A stretch of 64,000 nucleotides of DNA, from assembly GCA_023014485.1 (NCBI GenBank), contig JAJOZX010003313.1:473877-537876 (forward strand), read 5' to 3'. Of the stretch, positions 24,884-36,800 are shown piece by piece. The notes under the pieces were generated by a model, which searched no databases, was not told where the DNA came from, and was given only the letters and a program-made list of their open reading frames with translations. Position 1 is the first letter of the stretch. Each line of letters begins with the position of its first letter. The position numbers and the translations under genes were made by a program. This DNA comes from Bathynomus jamesi (taxonomy: Eukaryota; Arthropoda; Malacostraca; Isopoda; Cirolanidae).

Positions 24884-27800
24884 CCAGTCAGACACAAGAA
24901 AACCTACAGACTCGACACGACCATTACACCCTTCAATACAGACCAGACCACCAAGATCATCAAAAACATTAAGAATTCGAAGGCTACTGGACCAGACAGC
25001 ATATCTAACATACACCTTAAACACTTGGGGGCCCACAGGGAATACATCAGCACATATTCATACCAACACTGTATTATTCCTAACATGTAGAAACAAGGTA
25101 AAATTATTACACTACTCAAACCAAACAAAAAATTCAACAGAACCAGCTTCCTGTGGACCCATTACTTTACTATGCATACCTTCCAAAGTAACAGAAAGAC
25201 TAATCTTACAAATCACCAACCCACACATACCACTATCGGCCACTCAACATGGATTCAGACCTCACCACTCAACCACGACATTACTCACTAACCTCACGCA
25301 GCATATCATGGATGGCATAAAGTCCAGACGACTAGCTTAACGTACACTATTAGCAACAATAGACATTAGTAAAGCATTTGATGCTATCCCACGCTTCCCT
25401 CTCATAAACAAAATACTCAACATAAACATGCACAATAACACCAAAAGGTGGCTGAGCAACTATCTTTCAGGAAGATAATCGCATGTCACATTTAATGGCA
25501 AGTCATTCAAAAACAAGTTTTTTCCGAACGGGGTCCCTCTAGGCTCTGTTCTCTTACCAACACTGTTCAACTTATACATGCATGACATTCCAACACCCAT
25601 AAATAACAAGCTTACCTTATCATATGCGGGTGACATTACTCTAACATCCACCCACAGCAACATCGACATCGCTACAAATAATCTACAAACATACATAAAC
25701 AGTATACAAGACTGGCTTACACACAATAGACTCAAAATAGCGCCCACAAAATCAACCATCACCTTGCTCACAAGCAACCCAAAAGAACACCAGATAACTC
25801 CACAGCTTACACTAAACACCACCAACATTCCACACACTTACAGGACCAAAATACTTGGTCACATACAACACGTCATCATTTGCAGACCACATTCAGGACA
25901 TTAAAATAAATGTACGCCAAGACTTAACACGCTTAGGGTACTAACAGGCACAAACTTTGAACACCAGCAGGAAACCATATCACTCGTATACAAACAATAT
26001 ATTCGCTCAGTTATGGACTATGCTAGCCCATGCTGGGCACCCATTATCTCAAACACACGCATAAACCTTACAGACAATACAAAACAACGCACTTCGTATC
26101 ATTACAGGATGTACTCAAACAACACCAATAGAACACCTGCAACAGAAACAAAAATACTGAAAGTTAGGGAACATTTAGACATGAGGGGAACACAATTCAT
26201 GGCAGCAGCGACAACTAACCCACAACACCCTTGCCACTACATGTATAATCATGCACCAACACTTCGCACTAGTGTTGAAAAATAATCAAAACTTTACAAA
26301 CCGGTTTTTAATCGATCTGTTTTTGAAAACCGGTTTTAGCCGGTTATGACCGAAAAGTATAGTAATTTTTAAAAGCCACAATTGAAAGGTACTGACTTTA
26401 ACTCTTAACAAGCATAGCTTATCGCCTATTTTTTGGTCAAAAGAATGCAAAAATGCAGCATCATATGTATGCATATGAATAAGAAAATGACAACTTTGAC
26501 ATATTTTATTTTAGCCAAAATAATACATTATTCAAACAATTTAGATTTGAAATAATTTTTTAAAATAAAACATCTATACTTAGAAAGAAATAAACTTCTT
26601 TTTGTAAAAAAAAATTATAAAGAATAAAAATAAAATTTCTCTATTTTGGAAAAAACATTGAAATAAAATTTTTTAATAAAAAAAACTTTACCTAGAAAAC
26701 AGAAAATTGAATCTTCGTGTAAGAAAAAATATATAAATTAATGTAGATTTTATCCCTATTTTGGAAATGACATCTTAAGAAACAAAGGGCATTAAGGGTC
26801 TTATACTGCGAATAGGGCTTTAGTCGACTGACTCTACACTACAGCCTACATGATGAAACAAACTGAAGATCGAGTTGCCAGATAGGCAAAAATTATACTG
26901 AAGAGCAGTTGCCAGTTTGTCACAATTTAACTTAATAGGTAATGTATTCGAAGTTATTTTTTGTGCGCTGTAGCGCGTAGCTGCACGTTCGCGCAAGTTT
27001 GAGCCAAATAAAAATCAATCGATAAAACCGTTTTTTTCTTTCGTTTTCGATTTTTGGGGAATTTTACAAACCGGTTTTTACAAACCGGTTTTCAACACTA
27101 CTTCGCACCATTAGGGTAACACCAGAGAGACATTATAACCAAATACTCCATTCCATACCACGCCCCACAGACATCACACGGTACAGAAAACAAATTCGCA
27201 CACCTAACCCACAAACCACTGACACGACTCGGTCCGAATGCGGTCCTAGGTGCGAAGCCGCCACCCATTGACAGGTCAGAGACCAGCCTGAGCAGATCGG
27301 ATCGAGTTAACTTAGCACGATTTCGATGTGGACATCATCCCGACTTAGACATATAAACAGACTAGACAACTCCACAGACACCTGCCACCTGTGCCAGGAC
27401 ACACCACAAACAATTGAACACATTATGACACTGTACTACTCTAGCACAACAACGAGCACAGCACAACATCACTAGTGCGCTGAACCTCTGGTCCACTCCG
27501 GAGAGGGCGATCGGTTACCCGCGTGCCGCCGGCTTGCTCGATCAGGGTGGGATGATGGGCTAACCGACAACAACTATGCATTAATTCTTCAAGGAGTAAG
27601 TTCCAGACTAATTGGAGATTTTGGATAGATATGAACAAATATTGCTCAATTGTTACGTAAAGACTAGAGAGAGCATCTCGTATATTTTTTAAAATAAGCA
27701 CACCGGACAAAAAATTAGTCACCCCTCTCAGAATGTACCTAATAACGTGTGACGGCGCCTCTGGCCTTGATAACCGCACGAATCCGGCGAGGCAGAGACT

Positions 27801-30800
27801 CTACGAGGTTGTGCATGTACTGAACATCGATTTGCTCGTTCATCAGCCGGTCCCGAAGTTCCGCCAGAGTCCGTGGGTGTCTATTCCTGCGCTTTACTTT
27901 GTTTCCAGCCTGAACAACAACACCGACGCATTCAGGATTAAAGGCTTCATTGGACCTGCGATGTACTCGTCGCCTCCCATCATTGGAGAACAAACAAAAA
28001 CGGGACTCATCGGACCAAATTACACGTTTCCAATCTGCCGCAGTCCAGTTTTTGTGCCTCTGAGCCCATTTATAACGTGCCAATTTGTGACTTGCTGTTA
28101 ACAGCGGCCTCTTCCGTGGTACCTTGCTCCAGATGTCCATCGCATGCAGTTCTCGTCGCAATGTCCGTTCGGAAATTGGTCGCTGGAGAACCTCATTGGT
28201 TTCTTGGAGCAATTGTTCTCTGGTTTGAAAACGATTTGCAGTTACTAGACGAGAAACATGGCGGCTGCCCTTATTGTCGAGAATTGTTTTCCGGCCACAG
28301 TTACGCCGTCGATTGTCAGTTGATTGCGAACTACACCACTCTTTGTAAACTCGCTGGACAGTACGCGTTGACACACCAACAAATTGGGCTACTTCAGACA
28401 TTTTGTGTCCGTGGGCTCTGCCAAACACGATGGCTCCTTTTTGCCACTGAGTAACGTCTGCCTCACGACCCATTTTGCAGACTATATCCAACACACACTT
28501 TGTTCTTCACCACCTCACGAAACAGATCTGATCCTGTGTGCTACGTCACCGCTACTTGTCACTTACCAATGCTACATCAGCGTCCTCTGTGTGACCTTGA
28601 ACTTCCTACTATCGGTGCTATTAGGGGTGACTAATTTTTTGTCCGGTGTGCTTATGTATGACCTCTGTTTGTGCTCACGTGAGTTGTATCAGATTAGTTC
28701 CTAATCATTCATGAACTGTGGGGATCTTTACTCTAAAGTAGAGTTTTTCAAAGTTTTTGAAGCCACTGAACTTTTTATGTAAAAAAAAAAATTCACGGAA
28801 CCTTGACCAACAGGTAAAATTTTAATGATATAAGGCAAAATGGTGGTAAAACTCCATTTATGCTCACTGCAGTTTATTTATGAAATTTACATATACTGTA
28901 CATATTTTTGTGAAATTCATATAATTGTATAAGTTTAGAAATTTACAAGGAAAAAAAAGACGATTTACTTTTATTGACCTATTTATTTTAAATTTCCCCT
29001 CACATTACTGTCAGCATAAAAGAAATTAAATATAAAAATATCATTTTTATTGTAAAATTAGAGTTTTCAATGCGAAATTATTAAGTGAGGAATTTTAGTT
29101 ATTGAAGAGTAATTTTAATAGTTAATAAACAAATAAATGTTCAATGACTTGGATGTGATTGCTTTTCTTTGGATAAAAGTTCAATATTTGGAGCAATTGA
29201 TGATATCCGCTTGCAGATAACATCATCTATATTTAGTCTACTTTTATATTTGTTTTTTGTTGCCATATATAGAGAGAAGGTTTTCTCGCAGAGATAATTA
29301 TGTTGTTGCAAAAGGAGTAATATATTTCAAGGCTCGTGTGGCAACTTCAGTATATTCTTTTTAAAATCTGAATCCAGGAACTTTTAAGTTCTACATATTT
29401 GTAGGGTTGAAACCTAGGGTAGGGTTCCACGGAACACAGTTTGAAAACTCCTTCTCTAAAGCATAGGTCGGGAACCTGCGGCTCATTAAAACTTTGGGTG
29501 TGGCTCGCGCACAGCCATCATAATAAAAAAAAAAAAAGTCTAGATTTCCAAAGATTGAGGGCTTGTGGTTCGTTTAAGTGTGTTAACATTTTGATGTGGC
29601 TCATGCTATTGAAAAGGTTTCCAACGCCTGCTCTGAAGCATACCCGACAGTGAGTACATCTTCATTACTTTACATTAGCATGCAGGAGGAAAAATCCAAT
29701 CGTGAAAGCAAAATCCAGTCTTGAAGAAAAATTTGTGATTTGTTGCTAATAAAGTGACCAATGTCTGGTGCGAGTCTTGATCTGATTGATGATTTAAAGT
29801 CGATAAAAAATTTGACTGTTTTTATTAAAATTTAACATTAGGAGAGTTAGTTATATTAAAGATCTTCAAAATGATACTAAACCATTTTTAGTTAATTTAG
29901 CAAGAAAGTTATGATCTCGAAAATGGGGGTCTGGTGGTCCAGGTCAGTCCTGTAATGAATGACCTCGCTTTGGGTAATAGAGTAAGAGGTAAAATTTGGT
30001 GCGTACTTTTATTTCATGTATGGAAAGTCGTGGTTAAGTTTCGTGAAAATACTACAAGTTTGGGAAAAACTTGAATGATTTAACATGGAATGCGAATGAG
30101 GAGGTGGTTTGTATTATATATGTATTTGAGACGGGTTTTAAGGCGCTAAACAGCGCTCCGGTTCCCGCAGAGATTGGAGAAGACTAAGTAGGCAGCTGGA
30201 TTTTGTTTTAAAAAATTTAAAGTATTTTTTATGTAGCGAACTAGTAGTTACTAATTAAGATTTGAAACTTATTATTATTATTTCAATAAATTGGAGTATT
30301 TAATAATCTTTTAAAATGGTTTGATTAATTGACGATGGCAACATTTTAAAATTGGCTTCTACATCCTTTCACGAATGTTCAGTCAAGTGAAACTAAAGAC
30401 TTCTTAAAGGTTCTTTATTCTTCATCACTTTAGTTTTAGATCTGTTTCGTAGGCGTAAATATATCTGTAATAATTAGGGCCGTTTTAAGTTTTTTGAGTA
30501 AGCTCATTCTTTTCACTTATTTTTCCATTATTTTTTTTATTTATTTTTTTTATTTATTTTTTTTCCCATTGACAGTCCGTATTGGAGCGCGGCGTGCTAA
30601 CCTTCTTCAGTAGCCGAGCCGATGCCAGTTCCGGTGTGGGGCGGAGGGATTACAAGTACCTGGACAGTGCCAAAGTAGTGCCAGCGATCGGAGGGGATCA
30701 GGCGGTGTTCGTGGTGCAATACAGCGATGGCACGAGGCACCGATTGGCAGCCCTGCCTGATCCCGTTCATTCTGCCTGCGTTAATAGACAGGTAATTTTG

Positions 30801-33800
30801 GTGCCTCGTACTCGTATTTAGTAATTACCATGTTCTTGTATGGGCTCCCGTGCCTAGGTTGGTTGGGTTCGATTTCGGACCATCTTCGCCTTGGTTGAAG
30901 TTGATCCGGCCACCTATTCTGTGATTCTCGGGTTCGCCCACTCCCTTCCCTGTAGGGAAATAAGGGTTCTAGATATTTTTTTCTCGAAATAATTTCCTGT
31001 TCGCTGAAAGGAATGCAATTTCAGAAGTATTAATTAGTAATATTTGGGGGTTCTGAAATTTTAAATTTTCGTTGAACTTCTTTCCAGACAGTTTTCATCC
31101 TGGCTATGTTTGTAATCGTTAAGGTTCCATTTACAGTAGTTACGGTTCTCTCGTTTTATTTTATCTCAGAAGTGGGTGTCCGCTTTGGAGGACCACATTA
31201 AGTTCTCTACCCATTATGTCCAACACGGGTTCTCAATCGATTCGGACGATGACGACGACGACGAGAAGGCGATCAAGCCCCTCGGGTGCATGGAGGTACC
31301 TCTTTTAAACACTTGGAACACCCCCTCCCCCTTTTTCACACAGGGTGCTAACGTACCCACTGGAAAAAAAAAGAAAAAAAAAGAAAAAAAAAAAGAGGGT
31401 TATCTCGGCACCTGAGCGAAAAACCTAAAATATGTTCGTTGGTTATGAAAAACACTAAATACATTTTTCTTTTAAATTTACATTCACTACAAGTATATAC
31501 TTTGCTGGAAAAGCTGCAGAACTTTTTGGGTGACACTTTTCTTGACAAAAATTGAAAAATAAGCACTTTGAAACTGAATTATTTCACAAATTTAAAAACT
31601 GGATTTACTCTCGTTTAGCGGAAAAATACCCTCTCATTTATTCTCTCAATCCTGCTTCCTTTTTCTCAGGATGCCCTAGCGACTGCCAAGGCCCATCAGG
31701 AAGTCTTGGAGCAAGAAGTTCAGGAAGTGATGGCACTGATATCTTATTTGGAAGAGGAACAGCTGAAGCAGGCATCTGTGCACAATATGCTCAAGGTTTG
31801 ATTGTTCATTAAGTTTATCAGGAAAAAAAAATTATATCTAATTGGGTTATTTTTTAAAAGGGGACGGGATGGGGGTGGGGGGAGCTTATACGAATTCTTT
31901 AGTAAGAATTTTAGACTTCTGTCATTTAGGGAGAGCGTGTTACGTTAAAGTAAATGAAAGTAGCAGTAATAGTAGTGTCATTTAGATTGTAAGGGAATTC
32001 GCTAAGCAATTTACTTATTAAATTCTTCTGCGTTACCATCATTTCATATTAATGACGAATTGTTATTAACCAGAAATGAAGCCTCTTGTTAGGAATGATG
32101 TAATACTTAACGAAGTTTTTGAAAGAAGTAGGATTCTGTTGAATGAAATTTTTCATCGAGATGCACGAGAAATTAACTCTTAAATTTACTTTTCAGAAGT
32201 TCAGTCATTTAGGCACAACAGCTCGCAACATGGCGTCCAGTCTCAGTCATTGTCTTTCCCTCTTAAAGCAACAGGAAGAGGTTAATAAAATTGGCATTTA
32301 ACTTTGTTAACTTCAGAAATTTGATTAAGGCGCTGTCGATAAGTTCTCCAGTGGTTTATGTAGAAGACAATGTAGATTTAGTTTGTGCGTCACATGTAAT
32401 GTTTAGAAGGTATTTTCAATGAAAATTGAAATTTGTATTTAGTTCTTCTACACATTTGTCTCGTTTAAAATGGAATATTCATAAGCTGCATGCAGTTAGC
32501 CCTGTTCAAAAATCAACTTTTTCTTATTTTCATAGGTTTCTGTACTTTTTCCCATGCTTTTTGACCTGAAAAGGCCGAAAATCACAACCATTTTGACCTA
32601 GGTTGTTGGGAAGCATTGCCGCATGGAGCTTTAAGTTTTCTGCCTTGAAATCGGCCAAAAGCACCAGTTCCGGGATCCCTTGAATCATGTTTTGCACTAT
32701 AACTTTTTATCTAAACAAGATAGAGCAACAAAATAGGCACCAAATTAAAGTGTTTTTAATCCTCTTTCTAACTTATACAATTATGATAGTCTTGGAACAA
32801 GAAATGGCACATACAACAAAGATTTCAGAAATATCACAAAATTCGTTTTCTCACACTCAAGGCAGACAAGGCGCCTTATTCATGACACAAATTTGAGATT
32901 AACATTTTGTCACAAGTCTAATCGATCAAGAAGTGAAAGCATTACATGATGATTAATTTCATAATGACATTTACACAGTCAGTTGTTGAGAGTTTGTTTC
33001 TTGAAGCTGTCAAAGCGGCGTCTGTTGAACTCCACAGCTTGAAGGAGATAGTCCCTTTGCTTGGCATCTGTTATGACATTTGCAAAGTCGCTCATCATCT
33101 TGACACCACGTTCAGCAATGTCATTCACCGCTTTCAGATTCTTAACATAGTCCAACGCTTTTCTGTAGTCCTCATTCTGTGGCCAAGACGTGACAGGTTC
33201 CAGAAGCCACTCGGATCCAATGTTCAGTGTGTCCAGCAAGAAATGTGATTCTGGGCCAATGAGATCAACCAGGGTGGTCTTAGCTATGACACTCTGGAAT
33301 AGAGGCTTTCCTCTTCTGAAGCTGTCTGGCTTCTCAGTGGCATGTAACTGGGCAGCAATGTCGTGCTTCAATGTGTCACTCAATCTACTGCTGAACAGGG
33401 CAAATGGCACGACTTCCTGCGTCAGGTACCATTTGTGGTTTTCCATCTTAAGTATTGCATCAGCAAGCTCTGGGTCAGTTTTCTTGTACTTCAACATGTC
33501 CTGGATTAGACTTAGATCATTCACGGGAGCATCTGCAGCAGACATTGACATCATCCATACAGGAGTGTAGAACAGCGCAAGGAAGGTGTTGAGTCTTTCC
33601 AGCTTTGATACAGTCTCTTCGTCGTACTCAAGTTGATCTGCAAACATCAGCATTTTCATGGAGTACAGGTTTCTGGCCATCCATCTGGCCTGATGAATGG
33701 CGCCTGGTCGACTCCAGTGAATACCTCGAGGAGGCGTTCCTCCAAGAACAATGACTGTCAGTTCAGCCATTTCCCTGTAGTCGGCTCTTGGAAGCCTTTC

Positions 33801-36800
33801 TGCTGTTAGAATGTCTTGGAGTATTTCTTCACTGTTCTTCTTTTCCTTCAGCCATTTGCTGTTGATAGCCAGCATCTTTGGGTTTTCCTTGGACAAGTCC
33901 GTCCAAACATCCTTCAGATGCTCAAACCAGGGATTATCTGGCCCCTTCACCTTCCCAAACAGCTTCTCCCAAACTGCTCCTACTAGGATTTCCAGGATGT
34001 GATGTCGACAGGCCAGATAAAACACCTTTTTGTTCAGCATTTTCTCTAGCAGTTTGGCAGCTCCTCTGTGAACTCCACTGTTACTGGATGTAGTGTCAAA
34101 AACAAGGGCAGTAACATTATCCGTAAGTTCCCATGTCTCCAGTAAATCCATTGAACCCTGAGCTGTGCCAGAAGAATTGTCGATGACAGGTACTCCTAAT
34201 AACTTTCCTTCAGTGTATGAAGGTGGACCAGACACTAGCACAGCTAAAGTCTCTGAGGTACTTCCAGGTTCACTGCCCAAGACATCTTTGAGCAACTTTC
34301 CATCCCAGTGTAAGGCAGCGTACTGTGGGGGGGTTTCACAAAACTTGGACATGTGACTCTGGCTGATATTATACCTGGACAGCATTCTGTTGCGACGTGT
34401 TGTTGAGGTTGAGATGACGAAGTTATCCAGATCAGCCCCTCCAGCTTTCAAGGTGGCAGAAACCATGGCAGTAACTTGATTGTCTGATAAACCAAGACGA
34501 TCAGCTGTATTGCAGATGACATCACATTCCATGACCTTCCTTGGAAACGTCAAAGTCACACTAGTCAGTGTCTTGATGGTGAGAACATCCAGGACGAGGC
34601 TGATGGTAATCCATGTCCTCTGTGTTAGCGTCGTTGTCAGTTGAGTCACCCCAGGTAATGTCATCCACATGAACAACTGCCTCTTGTTCTGCTGCAGCTG
34701 TAAAATAGTACAACATGTTAAGACAGTAATTGTTAAGTACATGCTAAATATCGCAATGGAGTAAAACTTAAAACTTTTTGTAACGTTCAAAGTAATTAGT
34801 TTTACCTTGTTCTTGTCTATGCTGCAGTCTTTCATTCCTCGCTGCTTGCTGCAGGGATCTTGTCTCAAAAATCTTGTCATGACCAGACATACGACCTTTC
34901 CTCTCAGTCTTTTGGTCTTCGTAGAACCTGATATCCTCATCTTTCTTCTCTCTGGATAACAGTCTGTTGTTCTGTATTTCCTGGATTGCATCTGGAGCTC
35001 CTATATCGAACAGGCTGTCTAATTCCAGCACAAATGCTGCTCTTTTTCCTCCAGGGTTACTTGCTTTTCCTTTGCTTTTCACCAGAGCACGATGTTTCTC
35101 ATGTAGTTTCATGAAGAGCTTCATTGCGTTGTACTTGGTCATTGTCTTGATCCTAGCCATCTGCCAGAATGGGATGATAGATTCAACCGTTTCATATGCA
35201 AGGTCTTGAACCATGGGCCTCCCTGCATTTTCCGGTAAATTCTGAAGATTAAGGAAATACTGGAACGCCTGTCTGTTGGTGGGAAGCTGGGAACCACTGA
35301 TAAAAGCTGAAGGGTATCCAACCAGGAAAGTTTCAGTGAGAGATCTGGTAGATGGCCCAGTTGACACCTGCCTGTGGACAGTACGTGGAGGTTCTGAGAT
35401 ATCAACTGTGCGCCCACGGAGCTCCCTCAGCTCCTTGCTTAATGCCATTGTGAAGTTGTAACTTGTAGATGGTTTTCTAGATTCTGATTGAGTTTCTGTT
35501 GTTTCCTGAAAAATGATAGATTATTATTATTTATTATTATTATTATTTATTAATTTTATGCTCTTTCATTTGATACCTAATTTGTTGCTCTATCTTGTTT
35601 AGATCAAAAGTTAAAGTGCAAAACATAATTCAAGGGACCCCGGAATTGGCGCTTTGGCCGATTTCAAGGCAGAAAATTTAAAGCTCCATGCGGCAATGCT
35701 TCCCAACATCCTAGGTCAAAATAGTTGTGATTTTCGGCTTTTTCAGGTCAAAAAGCATGGGAAAATGTACAGAAACCTATGAAAATAAGAAAAGTTGATT
35801 TTTGAACAGGCCTACTGCATGCTGCTGTTTAATAACTTCTTATAGGAGTGGAATTGTGAAATTGTTCCGTGTTAAAAATGCCTGAAGTTGGATTCCAAAT
35901 GTTTGCTCATCCTTGGGAAGCGAGATGAAATTAAATTATTTTAGACCAGTTTAGTCAAAGTTCACACTGGAATTCCACTGAAGGAAAGAAAGTAATGCAT
36001 GATTTGCTTAGCATTTCGAGTTGCCATGGAAACGGGTTCCGAGTCTTTACAGGGTCAGGTTCCTTTCAAATTTTCCCTTCATACCACTTCTCGGTTCATA
36101 ATTTTTTTCTCCATTGCTCTATTATTTCTTCCTTTGACAGGTAAGAGAACTCCAGTTAAAGGAAGAGAAAGAGAAGGTGAGAGTCCTGGAGGAGTCTCTT
36201 AGGGTTTTAGCAACTGAACACCATGACCTTGAAGAGTCTATTGCCTCCAGACTCCCTTCTTCTCCAGATGTAGTCTCTCTCTACAATACCCCAGCAAATT
36301 CCTTCAGATCACTCTCGAGACCAAGAAGGTTCTTTCCTACTGGGGCTGAAGATGAATTCTATGACGCATTTTCGCAGGGTGAGAAAATTGAGGTTTTTGC
36401 AACGCGTTCATAAGCATTCCTCTATGTGGGTGTGCTAATGTATGCATAACGTGGCAACGTCATAACACTGCTTCCCATTAGATCAGCTATGTTAAACACC
36501 AGTGGTTCTGGTAGTTGGATGGGTGATTCTCCTCCGTTCAAAAGATGTATTAACCCTTAGATGGTTGGGATACCACGTGAAGCTATACACGTCGTCTCCG
36601 TCACGTGACCTTTGCCATTACGGAAGAGTTTACCAACCCCCAAAACGTGTATTCGTTTGGATAACAGGAGATGGGGGTCAGGATTAGGATGAAAGTTTCA
36701 TTTCCAGGAAGAATTTATTTTTAAAGAACATTTCAGTCTAACATCGATTAGATATTTAATCAAACCTTCCATGAAACAGGATGATGCATTCTCTGCGGGT

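Larger units (their letters stand above)
24655..27530 (+). mobile_element. Jockey-like LINE relic, split by a hAT element
   Basis: Reverse-transcriptase pieces: KNIKNSKATGPDSI (about 24955), ITNPHIPLSATQHGFRPHHS (25213), ATIDISKAFDAIPR (25345), NGVPLGSVLLPTLFNLYMHD (25529), LSYAGD (25615) where YADD is expected, and further RT/thumb sequence to about 26269. It resumes at 27101 with RVTPERHYNQ.. and a CHLCQDTPQTIEHIM zinc-knuckle-like end near 27400. Internal stops (e.g. near 25337 and 25477) and the Asp-to-Gly change show that it is dead. 5'-truncated; includes a (CA)n run. Confidence 0.85.
32494..35814 (-). mobile_element. 3.3-kb hAT-like element with two-exon transposase gene
   Basis: Inverted ends of more than 200 bp begin at TAG(C/G)CCTGTTCAAAAATC (32497 inward) and its complement ending at 35814. 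The 8-bp repeat CTGCATGC flanks it (32486-32493, 35815-35822). On the left, three extra bases separate the repeat from the TAG. It carries a large gene on the minus strand, opposite to ORP1, in ORP1 intron 11. The 8-bp TSD, the TAG start and an Asp..CRHH arrangement point to the hAT superfamily or a relative. A degraded + strand relative lies at 44046-46495. Confidence 0.82.

Noticed and set aside
24574..25036. ORFs with (TH)n and (CV)n runs
   Set aside because: Produced by the CA microsatellite in a dead LINE.
33190..35461. Plus-strand ORFs at 33190-33570, 33811-34093, 34967-35461
   Set aside because: They are shadows of the minus-strand transposase exons, with no family features of their own.
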